A stretch of DNA of 64,000 nt from Spartobacteria bacterium LR76 (GTDB lineage: Bacteria; Verrucomicrobiota; Verrucomicrobiia; Chthoniobacterales; Terrimicrobiaceae). Location of the stretch: assembly GCA_003054655.1 (NCBI GenBank), contig QAYZ01000013.1:248001-312000 (forward strand), written 5' to 3'. Positions 17,153-25,175 of the stretch are shown piece after piece (positions within the stretch are counted from its first letter, which is position 1; every line of letters starts with the position of its first letter). Made by a program: the position numbers and the translations under genes. The notes beneath the pieces were generated by a model. The model worked only from the letters and a program-made list of their open reading frames with translations, searched no databases and was not told where the DNA came from.

Positions 17153-18107
17153 AGGAGGAGAGATTCTTTCTATAGTAATCGAGCAGGCCTCTCAGGCTTT
17201 CGCGCAGACTCAAGCGGGGAGTCCAGCCGAGGTCGGCCTGGATTTTATCGGCATTTGTATAGTAGTCGCCGATGTCGATGCTTTTACGATCAGGCGGGTA
17301 CTCGCGCACGACGATCTCACCGCCACCGTTCACATCGACCAGGAGCTTGCCGAGATCCAGCAGGTTGATCGAATCCTTTGAGCCGACATTATAAATCTGC
17401 CCTGCGGATTTGTCCGAGCGCGCCGCAAGAACAAGTGCGTCCACACAATCAGAAACATCAAGGATGTCGCGCAACTGCTCTCCCCCCCAGACCTCAATCG
17501 GCTTGCCATCGATCAAATTGCGAATCCAGACACCAAGAAACGTCTGGCGGGCATCCTTTACCCGCATGCGAGGACCAACCACGTTGGTCAATCTCAGCAC
17601 TGTTGTCGCTATGCCATAAACCTTGCCGTAAAGCAGATGGTACTGCTCGCCTGCTAGCTTATTGACCCCATTGACATCCACCGGATCAAGCGGATGATTT
17701 TCGTCGACAGGCAGATAACGCGGCTTCCCATAAATCTGCCGGGTACTGCCAAAAATGACACGAATCTTTGGATTATGATGTCGGCAAGCCTCGAGAATCG
17801 AAAGCTGCGCCTTGCAGTTGATATCGAGATCGATCTCCGGCCTAGCCATCGAGTCCATGTGGCTCGTCTGCCCAGCCAGATTGAACAAGACATCCTGCCC
17901 CTTCACCAAATGGCAGAGGCTGTACTGGTCCCGCACATCCGAGATATTGACTCGCACCCGATCCTCGATGCCATCGATATTGAACAGGTTCCCGCCATAC
18001 TCCGGCACCAGACTATCGATCAAAGTAACCGTCGCCCCTTCGGCCACAAGCCGCCGAGCCAGATTTGAGCCAATGAAGCCAAGCCCGCCACTGATGAGTG
18101 CTTTCAT
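17145..18107 (-). CDS. NAD-dependent epimerase/dehydratase family protein with Asn in the YxxxK position
   Basis: The 320-residue protein has an extended SDR fold with the NAD loop GGLGFIG at residues 7-13 and NLAGQTSHMDS after strand 4. The catalytic site reads DVNGVNKLAGEQ: Lys150 is kept, but the residue four before it is Asn146 rather than Tyr. RLTNVVGPRMR and WGGEQLRDILDVSD are the sugar-binding segments of the UDP-glucose 4-epimerase/GDP-mannose group. I recall relatives with the same VNGxNK motif, so the change is probably a subfamily trait and not a decay product. The chemistry is therefore uncertain. It sits beside a sugar aminotransferase. Confidence 0.8.
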   Translation of the reverse strand: MKALISGGLGFIGSNLARRLVAEGATVTLIDSLVPEYGGNLFNIDGIEDRVRVNISDVRDQYSLCHLVKGQDVLFNLAGQTSHMDSMARPEIDLDINCKAQLSILEACRHHNPKIRVIFGSTRQIYGKPRYLPVDENHPLDPVDVNGVNKLAGEQYHLLYGKVYGIATTVLRLTNVVGPRMRVKDARQTFLGVWIRNLIDGKPIEVWGGEQLRDILDVSDCVDALVLAARSDKSAGQIYNVGSKDSINLLDLGKLLVDVNGGGEIVVREYPPDRKSIDIGDYYTNADKIQADLGWTPRLSLRESLRGLLDYYRKNLSSYV

Positions 18108-18118
18108 GAAAACTTCCT

Positions 18119-18952
18119 TTAAGCTTTTCTCGCCTCGATCACCATGAGATCGGGTTTCTCAATCACGCCTGCCTCATCAACCTCCAGATGATAGTGCGCC
18201 CATCTCGGGATTTCGCTCTCGCCGTGATTTCTTGCCATGATGGACCTGAACCCGGCGTCCCGCAAAACCCGCATCATCTCGTAGCGGTCATAAGCCCACT
18301 GGTGCACTTCGCCGCTGAGCAGGCGGAATCGCCCAATCTCCAAAGCCCGCAAGTCGTCTTCGATATCTTTGCTATTTAGCAACTTTTTAAGCAGGAACTG
18401 CCCCAATCGCCCCCAGGGAACCTTATTTGCAAGAAAGGTTTTCGACGAGGGGCCGCGCCGGGATCCCTTCAATATCTTTATGAGATCCGAACCCTCCTTC
18501 CCGATCCGATCGACAATAAAACGCTCATTTGGAAGATTGGGCCGCCCCAGCAAATCTCCCATTTCTCCACCGCTACGTTCCCGCGCGATCTGATCGAAGA
18601 TTTCCACCATCATCCACTCGTGGTCAGCGTCAGCAGCCGCATCTCCGCGATCCAGACGGTCGATACATTCAAGATACACCCTCGCTTGTCGCTCAAAGTC
18701 CGGCACCGCAAGGCGAATGTACCCTTTCGGCTTCAAGACACGCCGACACTCCGCAAGGAATGCAGGCACATTTTCACGGCGCACATGCTCCAAGACAGCC
18801 GCTGAATACACAACCTCGGCCTCGCCATCGGCCAATGGCAGGCCTCGAGTCAGATCACAAACAATGACACCTGGCACCGAGGCGTGAAGATCAAGATTGA
18901 CCCAATCCGGATGGATACGGCAGCCGCAACCGACATTGACAAGCTTTCCCAT
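18119..18952 (-). CDS. SAM-dependent methyltransferase
   Basis: The 277-residue protein begins almost directly with the SAM-binding motif (LVNVGCGCRIHPDWVNLDL), a pattern typical of small glycan-cluster methyltransferases. EVVYSAAVLEHV and ECRRVLKPKGYIRLAVPDF provide the motif IV and post-motif strands. The middle (residues about 110-190) is an alpha-helical insertion that may recognise the glycan. The last 80 residues complete the Rossmann sheet. The acceptor is unknown. Confidence 0.78.
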   Translation of the reverse strand: MGKLVNVGCGCRIHPDWVNLDLHASVPGVIVCDLTRGLPLADGEAEVVYSAAVLEHVRRENVPAFLAECRRVLKPKGYIRLAVPDFERQARVYLECIDRLDRGDAAADADHEWMMVEIFDQIARERSGGEMGDLLGRPNLPNERFIVDRIGKEGSDLIKILKGSRRGPSSKTFLANKVPWGRLGQFLLKKLLNSKDIEDDLRALEIGRFRLLSGEVHQWAYDRYEMMRVLRDAGFRSIMARNHGESEIPRWAHYHLEVDEAGVIEKPDLMVIEARKA

Positions 18953-18958
18953 AATTAC

Positions 18959-19807
18959 CTAATCGCGTTTAACAAAGTGAAATCCCTTGAAGGAGGTTTT
19001 TCCGCCTTCCAACGGATAGTGATCAAGGTTCTTCCATTCCGAGACACAACTGTACCCCGCGCTTTTCATCTGATTCAGAAAGCGGTTCTCAGAAAAGAAC
19101 CAGGCCGGGTAGGAAGCCTCGTAAACATGCTTAGGAACACGCTGAATCGTCAACCGGTCTACGGGCTGATCCACCAAGGCCAGCTTGTCAAAGACTACAG
19201 ACGAAACCCCTTGGGAGACGAGGCGGTCGAGAACATCGAATGGAGATTCGACATATTGCAGTGAGGCACCAAAAAAGACCGCATTGGGCTTGATCGCCTC
19301 AATGCCCTGGTCGATCCCGCGAAAGAATTGCAGGTTCGCGGAAGACAACTCCTTGTTTCCGAAATCCACGTAATGAGGCTGTTCCACTACCCCCCACCGG
19401 AGCAAAGAAAGATCAGCCAGATAAGGACGAGACTGGAAGTAGACGCTTCCAAGCGATCCCCCAAAATCCAGCACTCTAAGTTCCCCCTTGTCTTTTGCCG
19501 CCTGCCATAGCAGCGCCGCAAGCGTCTCCCACCGATGCTCCGGCTTTTCAAACAGGATGGAGTCGCGTTCGAAAGCCGCTCGTCTGTCCCGAACCGCGAG
19601 GGCTGCATCCTTGATCTTCGCAAAAATCTGCTCTGCATCGTACCCATCACACTCGGCTGCGGCTACCTCCCAGGAACGATAGTTTCCTGAAAAAGCGGGC
19701 GGCTCCACCGGAGCTACATCCAGTACACGTTCGTCTGTAGTCTTAACCAATGCGGAGTAAACTTTCCTAAGGTACTCCCGGAACGATGGAACGTCACGCA
19801 GAGACAT
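18959..19807 (-). CDS. TIGR04325-type putative methyltransferase
   Basis: The protein has about 282 residues. It contains LRVLDFGGSLGSVYFQSR as a SAM-binding glycine loop, WGVVEQPHYVDFG, LQFFRGIDQGI and FGASLQYVESPFDVLDRL. This combination is the pattern I associate with the TIGR04325 family of putative methyltransferases, often found in O-antigen clusters. The ATG giving MSLRDVPSF overlaps the upstream stop as TAATG; an earlier start 21 codons upstream is unlikely. The acceptor is not known for the family. Confidence 0.75.
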   Translation of the reverse strand: MSLRDVPSFREYLRKVYSALVKTTDERVLDVAPVEPPAFSGNYRSWEVAAAECDGYDAEQIFAKIKDAALAVRDRRAAFERDSILFEKPEHRWETLAALLWQAAKDKGELRVLDFGGSLGSVYFQSRPYLADLSLLRWGVVEQPHYVDFGNKELSSANLQFFRGIDQGIEAIKPNAVFFGASLQYVESPFDVLDRLVSQGVSSVVFDKLALVDQPVDRLTIQRVPKHVYEASYPAWFFSENRFLNQMKSAGYSCVSEWKNLDHYPLEGGKTSFKGFHFVKRD

Positions 19808-20739
19808 TACTTTAGGAAAAAAACCGAGCGCAAACGACGGATCGCGCGGGAGAAAACACCTGCAGCGCAATCTCGCGACCGCGACTGACGACGTAAAAAA
19901 CTAACAATTCTGTTTCTAGCCTGCAAGTTTTCCTTCAAGGGAAGCCGCGCGACATTCACCGAACGGCTCTTCGCATCGACCAAAAGATGGGCCGGGACAT
20001 TATGACAGTGCGTTCCACTCCCATCGAGCCCGATATTTCGAACAAGCGAGCGACCGGGGTGCAAGGTCAGCATGCCTTTCAAGAAAGCAGATGCATGCCA
20101 CCGAATCGCCCAGGAATCATTTCGCCCCTCGATCTGTTCGCGAAGCATCTGAGTGTAGTGAACTGTACCGTCGAGATCAAACTCGTGCTGTAGCCCACGA
20201 TCTTCAATCTCTCGCAATAAACGATTCCCATCGGACTCGAAAGCCCTCCACGCCCTTTGCCAGGTGGCCCAACCCCAGCAATCCGCTCCTCTGAGGAAGA
20301 ACGTCTCAGGGAGCCCCTTCATTTCATAAACGAACCCATGAATACAGGCTACAGCCTCATCATCTCGGTAGATATTTATGGCATCATTCATGTACCGGAG
20401 GAAAAACGGAGAGGTGACGATATCATCCTCCATCACGATGACCGACTCATAAGTCTCAAGCATTCTCGAAACCCCGCCAATAATCGATGCTGCAAGTCCG
20501 ATGTTCTTTTCCTGCTCAACTAATGACACGGACTGAAAAGCTCCAATCGACGCCACATACGCACGAATGTCAGCGCTGATGGCTTTATCCCCATCATTCT
20601 TCGGTCCATCCAGAAAAACAAACAGCTTGGATTCGGGAGCTAAAGCGTTTGCCGCCAGCGCCTCAACCGTTCGCCGCAAATGCTGCGGACGGTTGTAGGC
20701 GAAAAGAGCGATCGGAGCTGGAGTATATACACGGGTCAC
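19807..20739 (-). CDS. GT2-like glycosyltransferase
   Basis: The 310-residue enzyme starts APIALFAYNRPQHLRRTVEA and carries LFVFLDGPKN, EKNIGLAASI and VIVMEDDIVTSPFFLRY, in which EDD is the metal-binding motif. GADCWGWATWQRAW is a tryptophan-rich segment typical of this GT2 subgroup, found near nonulosonate and amino-sugar clusters. It sits at the edge of the AT-richer section, right after the GT-B gene. The C-terminal tail is strongly basic. Confidence 0.78.
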   Translation of the reverse strand: MTRVYTPAPIALFAYNRPQHLRRTVEALAANALAPESKLFVFLDGPKNDGDKAISADIRAYVASIGAFQSVSLVEQEKNIGLAASIIGGVSRMLETYESVIVMEDDIVTSPFFLRYMNDAINIYRDDEAVACIHGFVYEMKGLPETFFLRGADCWGWATWQRAWRAFESDGNRLLREIEDRGLQHEFDLDGTVHYTQMLREQIEGRNDSWAIRWHASAFLKGMLTLHPGRSLVRNIGLDGSGTHCHNVPAHLLVDAKSRSVNVARLPLKENLQARNRIVSFLRRQSRSRDCAAGVFSRAIRRLRSVFFLK

Positions 20740-20745
20740 ATCACA

Positions 20746-22599
20746 TTAAATTCCGGCCTCGGGCGACCCGCCATAACTGCTCAATATCCGCTTCACCAAT
20801 TCCTTAAACCTCCCACCCCCTGCCAACAGCCTTCCACCTTTCATCAAACCTAGCTGTTCAGCAAATTTAGCAAGCATTTCATTCATCGCATCAGCTTCTT
20901 CACTATTTTTGGATTTTTCTTCAATCGAGTAATGACGCTTGCCCTGAAGCCGCAGGACTTCGCGACTATCAGATGCTAATTGAGGATTTCCCGTCAAGAT
21001 TTCAACCAGAACATCCGCCCCCTCCAAGTCACTCGCACGACTTACGATTTGATTATATTGCCCATGAAATGCGTCATGAGTAACTAGCTCATTCCGAAAG
21101 TGCCAGTGGAGCCTCGGACTCCGCTTTATTTTTCCAACTGCCTCGCAGATCAACTCAAATAAACTTGCATTGCGCCGCTTCCTTCCTCTCAAAGAAATTG
21201 TACTTCCAAATTGCAAAAGCCAAATCCAACGAAACGTCTGCCGAGCTCGTTCCAGCGTCCAGTCCATATCCAGAGCTTCCAGGATTCCCTTCCAGTAAGA
21301 ATCGCCATCGAGACAATACTTATCAGCAATCGGCCAATAGGAATTTACCGGATTTGCGGGCATCACAATTGGACAACCGAAAGCACTTGCCTCTAGCAAG
21401 GCTGAACTCCAACAAGACAAGACCAGATCGGCCTCTGCAATTAACTGGTAGAGGCTGATATTTTCACTAGGCCAATTCACGAAAACATTCTCCGGCACCT
21501 TGTCCAATACGGCTAATAGTTTCTTCGCCTGCGCAGAAGTCACCCCCTCCCTCTTATTCGGAAACTCGCGCGGATGAACCCGGATGATAAGCGCAAGATC
21601 TGGCCTGGCTCGGAAATGCTCGATCAAAAACTCGATCCAATCGATCAAGCTCGGGAACACAAACTTGTCTGTGGAAAAATCCGCTATACCCGCACTACCC
21701 GCAGCAAAAATCTCGTCCGCACTGCTCGTGGCAGCAACGATTACTTTCCGGGTTCCTCCAAGGCTCGCGCGCTGAAGCAAGGGAGCGACGTCAACTTCAT
21801 CAACCGGCGCAGAGTAGGCGTGCGATGCCTTGCCCACAAATAGTTCCATGAAGTGCTCGCCAACCTCAAGAACCTCCTCTCGATCTAGAAGACGCCGCGA
21901 AAAACCATTCTGCCAATTTTTCACACAGGCACCCCAAAACGAATAGAACGCGCCAGATGTGAACATTAACGTCTCCCAAACTCGCCGATGCGAGAGGCCT
22001 CCATGCATGGAATACGTCTGAATTCCAGCCTTTTGTGCCAAGCTGGATATCACATTATTCAAAGAATAGTTTGAATTATAAGTCAACAATCCCGCAACTT
22101 CATTCCGCTGTAGAAACCTAGCAAATCGCCAAGAGAGGATAAGCGCGGCTCTTACCAGCCTCTTATAAGATCCAAAAACTTCACCCTCTCCAAGCATGGA
22201 GTACTCATTGACTTTATGTTCAAGGACAATGTCATACAGACACATTCGCCCAACCGGAACACCATCCACACATATGCCGAGAAGTTCATCGAGTGAATCA
22301 TTTTTCACTAACTCCTCAGCACGGCTATAATCCTCAAAATCCGCATAATTCGAGAGATTATCCTCTCGCGCATTCGAGGCTGTTCTTCGAACAACAGCCT
22401 GTTCCAAAACGCATCGCTCGCATCGGAATGTGCCGTCAGCATTTTCGGTAACGCACTCAACCAAGCGGCACGTGCACTCCGCCGCGCGCAACCTCGTCAC
22501 AGGAATACGCCTCGCTGCCAGAACATCCATTATCTGCAACTCCGTTCGAACGAACGGCATCACGTGCGCATTGAGAGAGAATACAATAAGTTGTCTCAT
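20746..22599 (-). CDS. Large GT-B-type glycan protein with capsule-synthesis-like domain and N-terminal Cys cluster
   Basis: The 617-residue protein contains a central GT-B-like region: YSMHGGLSHRRVWE, LALIIRVHPREFPNKREG, and LVLSCWSSALLEASAFGCPIV, which resembles the C-terminal CMP-sugar-binding part of capsule-synthesis (PF05159-like) glycosyltransferases. Its N-terminus carries Cys42, Cys44, Cys49, Cys60 and Cys63 (CTC, C, CERC), a spacing that could hold zinc. The neighbouring CMP-nonulosonate genes make it the best candidate in the window for the nonulosonate transferase, which is inference. Base composition is clearly more AT-rich than in the genes downstream. Confidence 0.65.
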   Translation of the reverse strand: MRQLIVFSLNAHVMPFVRTELQIMDVLAARRIPVTRLRAAECTCRLVECVTENADGTFRCERCVLEQAVVRRTASNAREDNLSNYADFEDYSRAEELVKNDSLDELLGICVDGVPVGRMCLYDIVLEHKVNEYSMLGEGEVFGSYKRLVRAALILSWRFARFLQRNEVAGLLTYNSNYSLNNVISSLAQKAGIQTYSMHGGLSHRRVWETLMFTSGAFYSFWGACVKNWQNGFSRRLLDREEVLEVGEHFMELFVGKASHAYSAPVDEVDVAPLLQRASLGGTRKVIVAATSSADEIFAAGSAGIADFSTDKFVFPSLIDWIEFLIEHFRARPDLALIIRVHPREFPNKREGVTSAQAKKLLAVLDKVPENVFVNWPSENISLYQLIAEADLVLSCWSSALLEASAFGCPIVMPANPVNSYWPIADKYCLDGDSYWKGILEALDMDWTLERARQTFRWIWLLQFGSTISLRGRKRRNASLFELICEAVGKIKRSPRLHWHFRNELVTHDAFHGQYNQIVSRASDLEGADVLVEILTGNPQLASDSREVLRLQGKRHYSIEEKSKNSEEADAMNEMLAKFAEQLGLMKGGRLLAGGGRFKELVKRILSSYGGSPEAGI

Positions 22600-22603
22600 G
22601 CGA

Positions 22604-23656
22604 CTAGATCAAGTCCCAGGTCAAGGGCGTACCTTTTTTGATATCACGTTGCGCCACTTTTCCGATCACCATATCCCAGTTTTTGACAGCCATTCCGTAG
22701 CCCGGGCGAATGCACCTAACATTCTTTTCCGACAGCACATCCCCTTTCTTCACATCCGCAGAAATGAATAGGGACCTTCGGAACATCAGCGAGCTTTCCT
22801 CAGCGCGGGTTGCCCCATATGAAACCTGCCCAAGAGCCTGCCAGGCGCGACCGGTCTCCTCTACCAAGGTTCGGAACTCCTCGGGTTCCAGAGAAAAGGC
22901 TGAATCTACCCCGCCTTCATCTCGTCGTAGCGTGAGATGCTTCTCCACGACAGACGCACCAAAGACGACAGCCGCCGTTGCCACCCCCGTCCCCATCGTG
23001 TGATCCGAAAGCCCTACCTGACATTCAAACAATTCACGGAGATGAGGTATGGTCCGCAGATTCGAATTCTCCGGGGAAGCAGGGTAGGTGCTAGTGCACT
23101 TGAGCAAAATCAGATCGCGGCATCCAGCCGCTCTTGCGACCCGCACAGTCTCGTCAAGTTCGGCCACCGTTGCCATGCCTGTGGAAATAATCAACGGCCG
23201 TCCGGTTGATGCAGCTTTTCTGATAAGCCGGTGATCGGTGTTTTCAAAAGATGCTATTTTATAACAGGGGACATTCAGGCTCTCGAGAAAATCAACCGCA
23301 CTTTCATCGAAGGGAGAGCTGAATGCGAGCATACCCAGTTCTGAGGCGCGGTCAAAGATAGGCTTATGCCATTCCCAGGGAGTGTATGCGTCCTTATACA
23401 GGCTGTAGAGCGACTTTCCATGCCATAGACTCTGAGGGTTCAATATCTGAAACCGCTCATCATCGATATCCATGGTCATGGTGTCCGCAGTGTAGGTCTG
23501 GATCTTAATCGCATGTGCCCCCGCATTTGCAGCCGCATCCACAATTTGAAGAGCTCGCTCCAGAGATTGATTGTGGTTGCCGGACATCTCCGCAATGCAG
23601 AAAGGGGCATTGTTCGATCCAACGAGACGGGACGCGATTTTGACCTCTTTGCTCAT
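22604..23656 (-). CDS. pseI: Pseudaminic acid synthase-type nonulosonate synthase
   Basis: The 350-residue enzyme condenses phosphoenolpyruvate with a 2,4-diacetamido-2,4,6-trideoxyhexose to give a nine-carbon nonulosonic acid. FCIAEMSGNHNQSLERA and GAHAIKIQTYTADTMT are the NeuB-fold PEP site, WHGKSLYSLYKDAYTPWEWH is the PseI-typical segment, and QVGLSDHTMG holds the conserved metal/PEP region. The last 60 residues form the antifreeze-like SAF domain. The length is normal. The PseI-like segment and the presence of PseB, PseC and PseG favour pseudaminic over sialic or legionaminic acid. Confidence 0.9.
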   Translation of the reverse strand: MSKEVKIASRLVGSNNAPFCIAEMSGNHNQSLERALQIVDAAANAGAHAIKIQTYTADTMTMDIDDERFQILNPQSLWHGKSLYSLYKDAYTPWEWHKPIFDRASELGMLAFSSPFDESAVDFLESLNVPCYKIASFENTDHRLIRKAASTGRPLIISTGMATVAELDETVRVARAAGCRDLILLKCTSTYPASPENSNLRTIPHLRELFECQVGLSDHTMGTGVATAAVVFGASVVEKHLTLRRDEGGVDSAFSLEPEEFRTLVEETGRAWQALGQVSYGATRAEESSLMFRRSLFISADVKKGDVLSEKNVRCIRPGYGMAVKNWDMVIGKVAQRDIKKGTPLTWDLI

Positions 23657-25164
23657 GGTTGTAACTCTTTCAAAAAACTGGCACTCTCCTCATGATATCC
23701 CGACCCTTCAAACAATGCCCGTGACCGCCCGTTTCCGGCCATGATCCGTGCTCGGATTTTTCGAATATCACCACGGTGATTTTTCAGCCAAATCTCAGCC
23801 CGCAGCAGCAACTTTCTGCCTAACCCTTTTTTTTCCTGACCTGGAACCAAATAGATCGAAACTCTGGCGTCGCTGTCGATGAAATCATATCGCACCACCC
23901 CAACTGGAGCCATCTCCCGGTACCCGATCAAAAGGACGCTCGTTGTGGAAGACAGGATTCCCTTAAACCATTGTTCGTGCATCTCCCAAGGAATCACGCC
24001 GGGGTCGCCACAGAATCTTCGAATGTCGGGATGATTACGCCACTCAAAAATCTCACGTGAATCTGACAAGCACGCGGGCCGGATTTGAACAACGTCATCA
24101 TCCAATAAGGCCGCAACCCTCGACAATCCCAAGCCATCAACGACCGCCATGGCTTGAAATGACATATGCTCCCTCAATGGCATATTATCAACAAGCGCAG
24201 GCAAATGCTTCTCAAGCGTCTCCTCAAAGGTCTCGTGTCCATCCGGGGCATATAAGAGACCTTCCCGAGCTGCATCTCCAACCTGACGCATCTGATTTTC
24301 AGCAGTCGCAAAGGCTATTGTGGGCAGACCCAGGCACCACCGCTCTAGCACCGCGGTCCCCCCGGCCCCGATTGCCATGTCCGCCTGAGCCATCAACACT
24401 GCCATGCGATCAGTCTGAATATGACAATCAAAACCCTGCCTACAACAACACTCCCTAATCTCATCGATAAACGGATGCATGTTGCCAATCACAACATCAA
24501 CCCGAAAGCTTCGAGATCGCATAGCGGCTAATACATGCAGGGCACGACCAGTAAGATTGTCTTTATCGACACCGCCAAAAAAGAGAAGCACCCTATTCAC
24601 TGGCCCAGCACGCAGCGCAGCCTGATTTCTTGCCGCCATGAACTCCTTTCTCAGCAATGCGTATCGAGGACCAATCAAGCAGCAGCAATGTGCCGGAACC
24701 TTATTCACATAGCGCGATTCTGCATCTCGATAATAGTTCTGATCCAGCAGCCAGTCACAATCATGCACGCGATCAGCAAGATCATCGATGACAAATATCT
24801 TCTTCACGCATGAGCGCATCTCTCGCTCCCATCTCTCGTCGAGTGCATAATGGTCGACAACCAATAGATCCCACTCTCCATCAGAAAGAGCTTCTTTACA
24901 CGATGTGGCATCTGCCAACTGGCTAGTTCCCAACCACTCCGCATGAGGCGGTCCCTGTTCGGTCGACGCTTCTGAAGGTGCATCGATAATGCGTACCTGA
25001 TAGCCGCGCTGCTGCAATTTCGCGTGCAACTGCGGCGGTAAGTGCCGACAACAGAATCGGATCGCGATTCCTGGTTTGAAAAGCGCGTTCGCGAGGGTCA
25101 AACAGCGCTGAAAATGGCCGCTTCCAATCTGAACCGAAACATCTGTACGGAAGGCTATTCTCAA
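23653..25164 (-). CDS. Fusion of PseG-type UDP-sugar hydrolase and PseH-like GNAT acetyltransferase
   Basis: The 503-residue protein joins two steps. Residues 1 to about 345 are PseG-like: IGSGHFQRCLTLA supplies the catalytic His17, FVIDDLADR and FFGGVDKDNLTGRAL are GT-B-type segments, and IGAGGTAVLERWCLGLPTIA is the nucleotide-binding end; it should remove UDP from the 2,4-diacetamido altrose intermediate. Residues about 358-503 form a GNAT domain (EIFEWRNHPDIRRF, YLVPGQEKKGLGRKLLLRAE) like PseH, which N-acetylates C4. Separate proteins are usual; the fusion places N-acetylation and UDP release on one chain. The start overlaps no gene, and its own stop overlaps pseI as ATGA. Confidence 0.88.
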   Translation of the reverse strand: MRIAFRTDVSVQIGSGHFQRCLTLANALFKPGIAIRFCCRHLPPQLHAKLQQRGYQVRIIDAPSEASTEQGPPHAEWLGTSQLADATSCKEALSDGEWDLLVVDHYALDERWEREMRSCVKKIFVIDDLADRVHDCDWLLDQNYYRDAESRYVNKVPAHCCCLIGPRYALLRKEFMAARNQAALRAGPVNRVLLFFGGVDKDNLTGRALHVLAAMRSRSFRVDVVIGNMHPFIDEIRECCCRQGFDCHIQTDRMAVLMAQADMAIGAGGTAVLERWCLGLPTIAFATAENQMRQVGDAAREGLLYAPDGHETFEETLEKHLPALVDNMPLREHMSFQAMAVVDGLGLSRVAALLDDDVVQIRPACLSDSREIFEWRNHPDIRRFCGDPGVIPWEMHEQWFKGILSSTTSVLLIGYREMAPVGVVRYDFIDSDARVSIYLVPGQEKKGLGRKLLLRAEIWLKNHRGDIRKIRARIMAGNGRSRALFEGSGYHEESASFLKELQP

Positions 25165-25175
25165 TTCCTTAGCCT

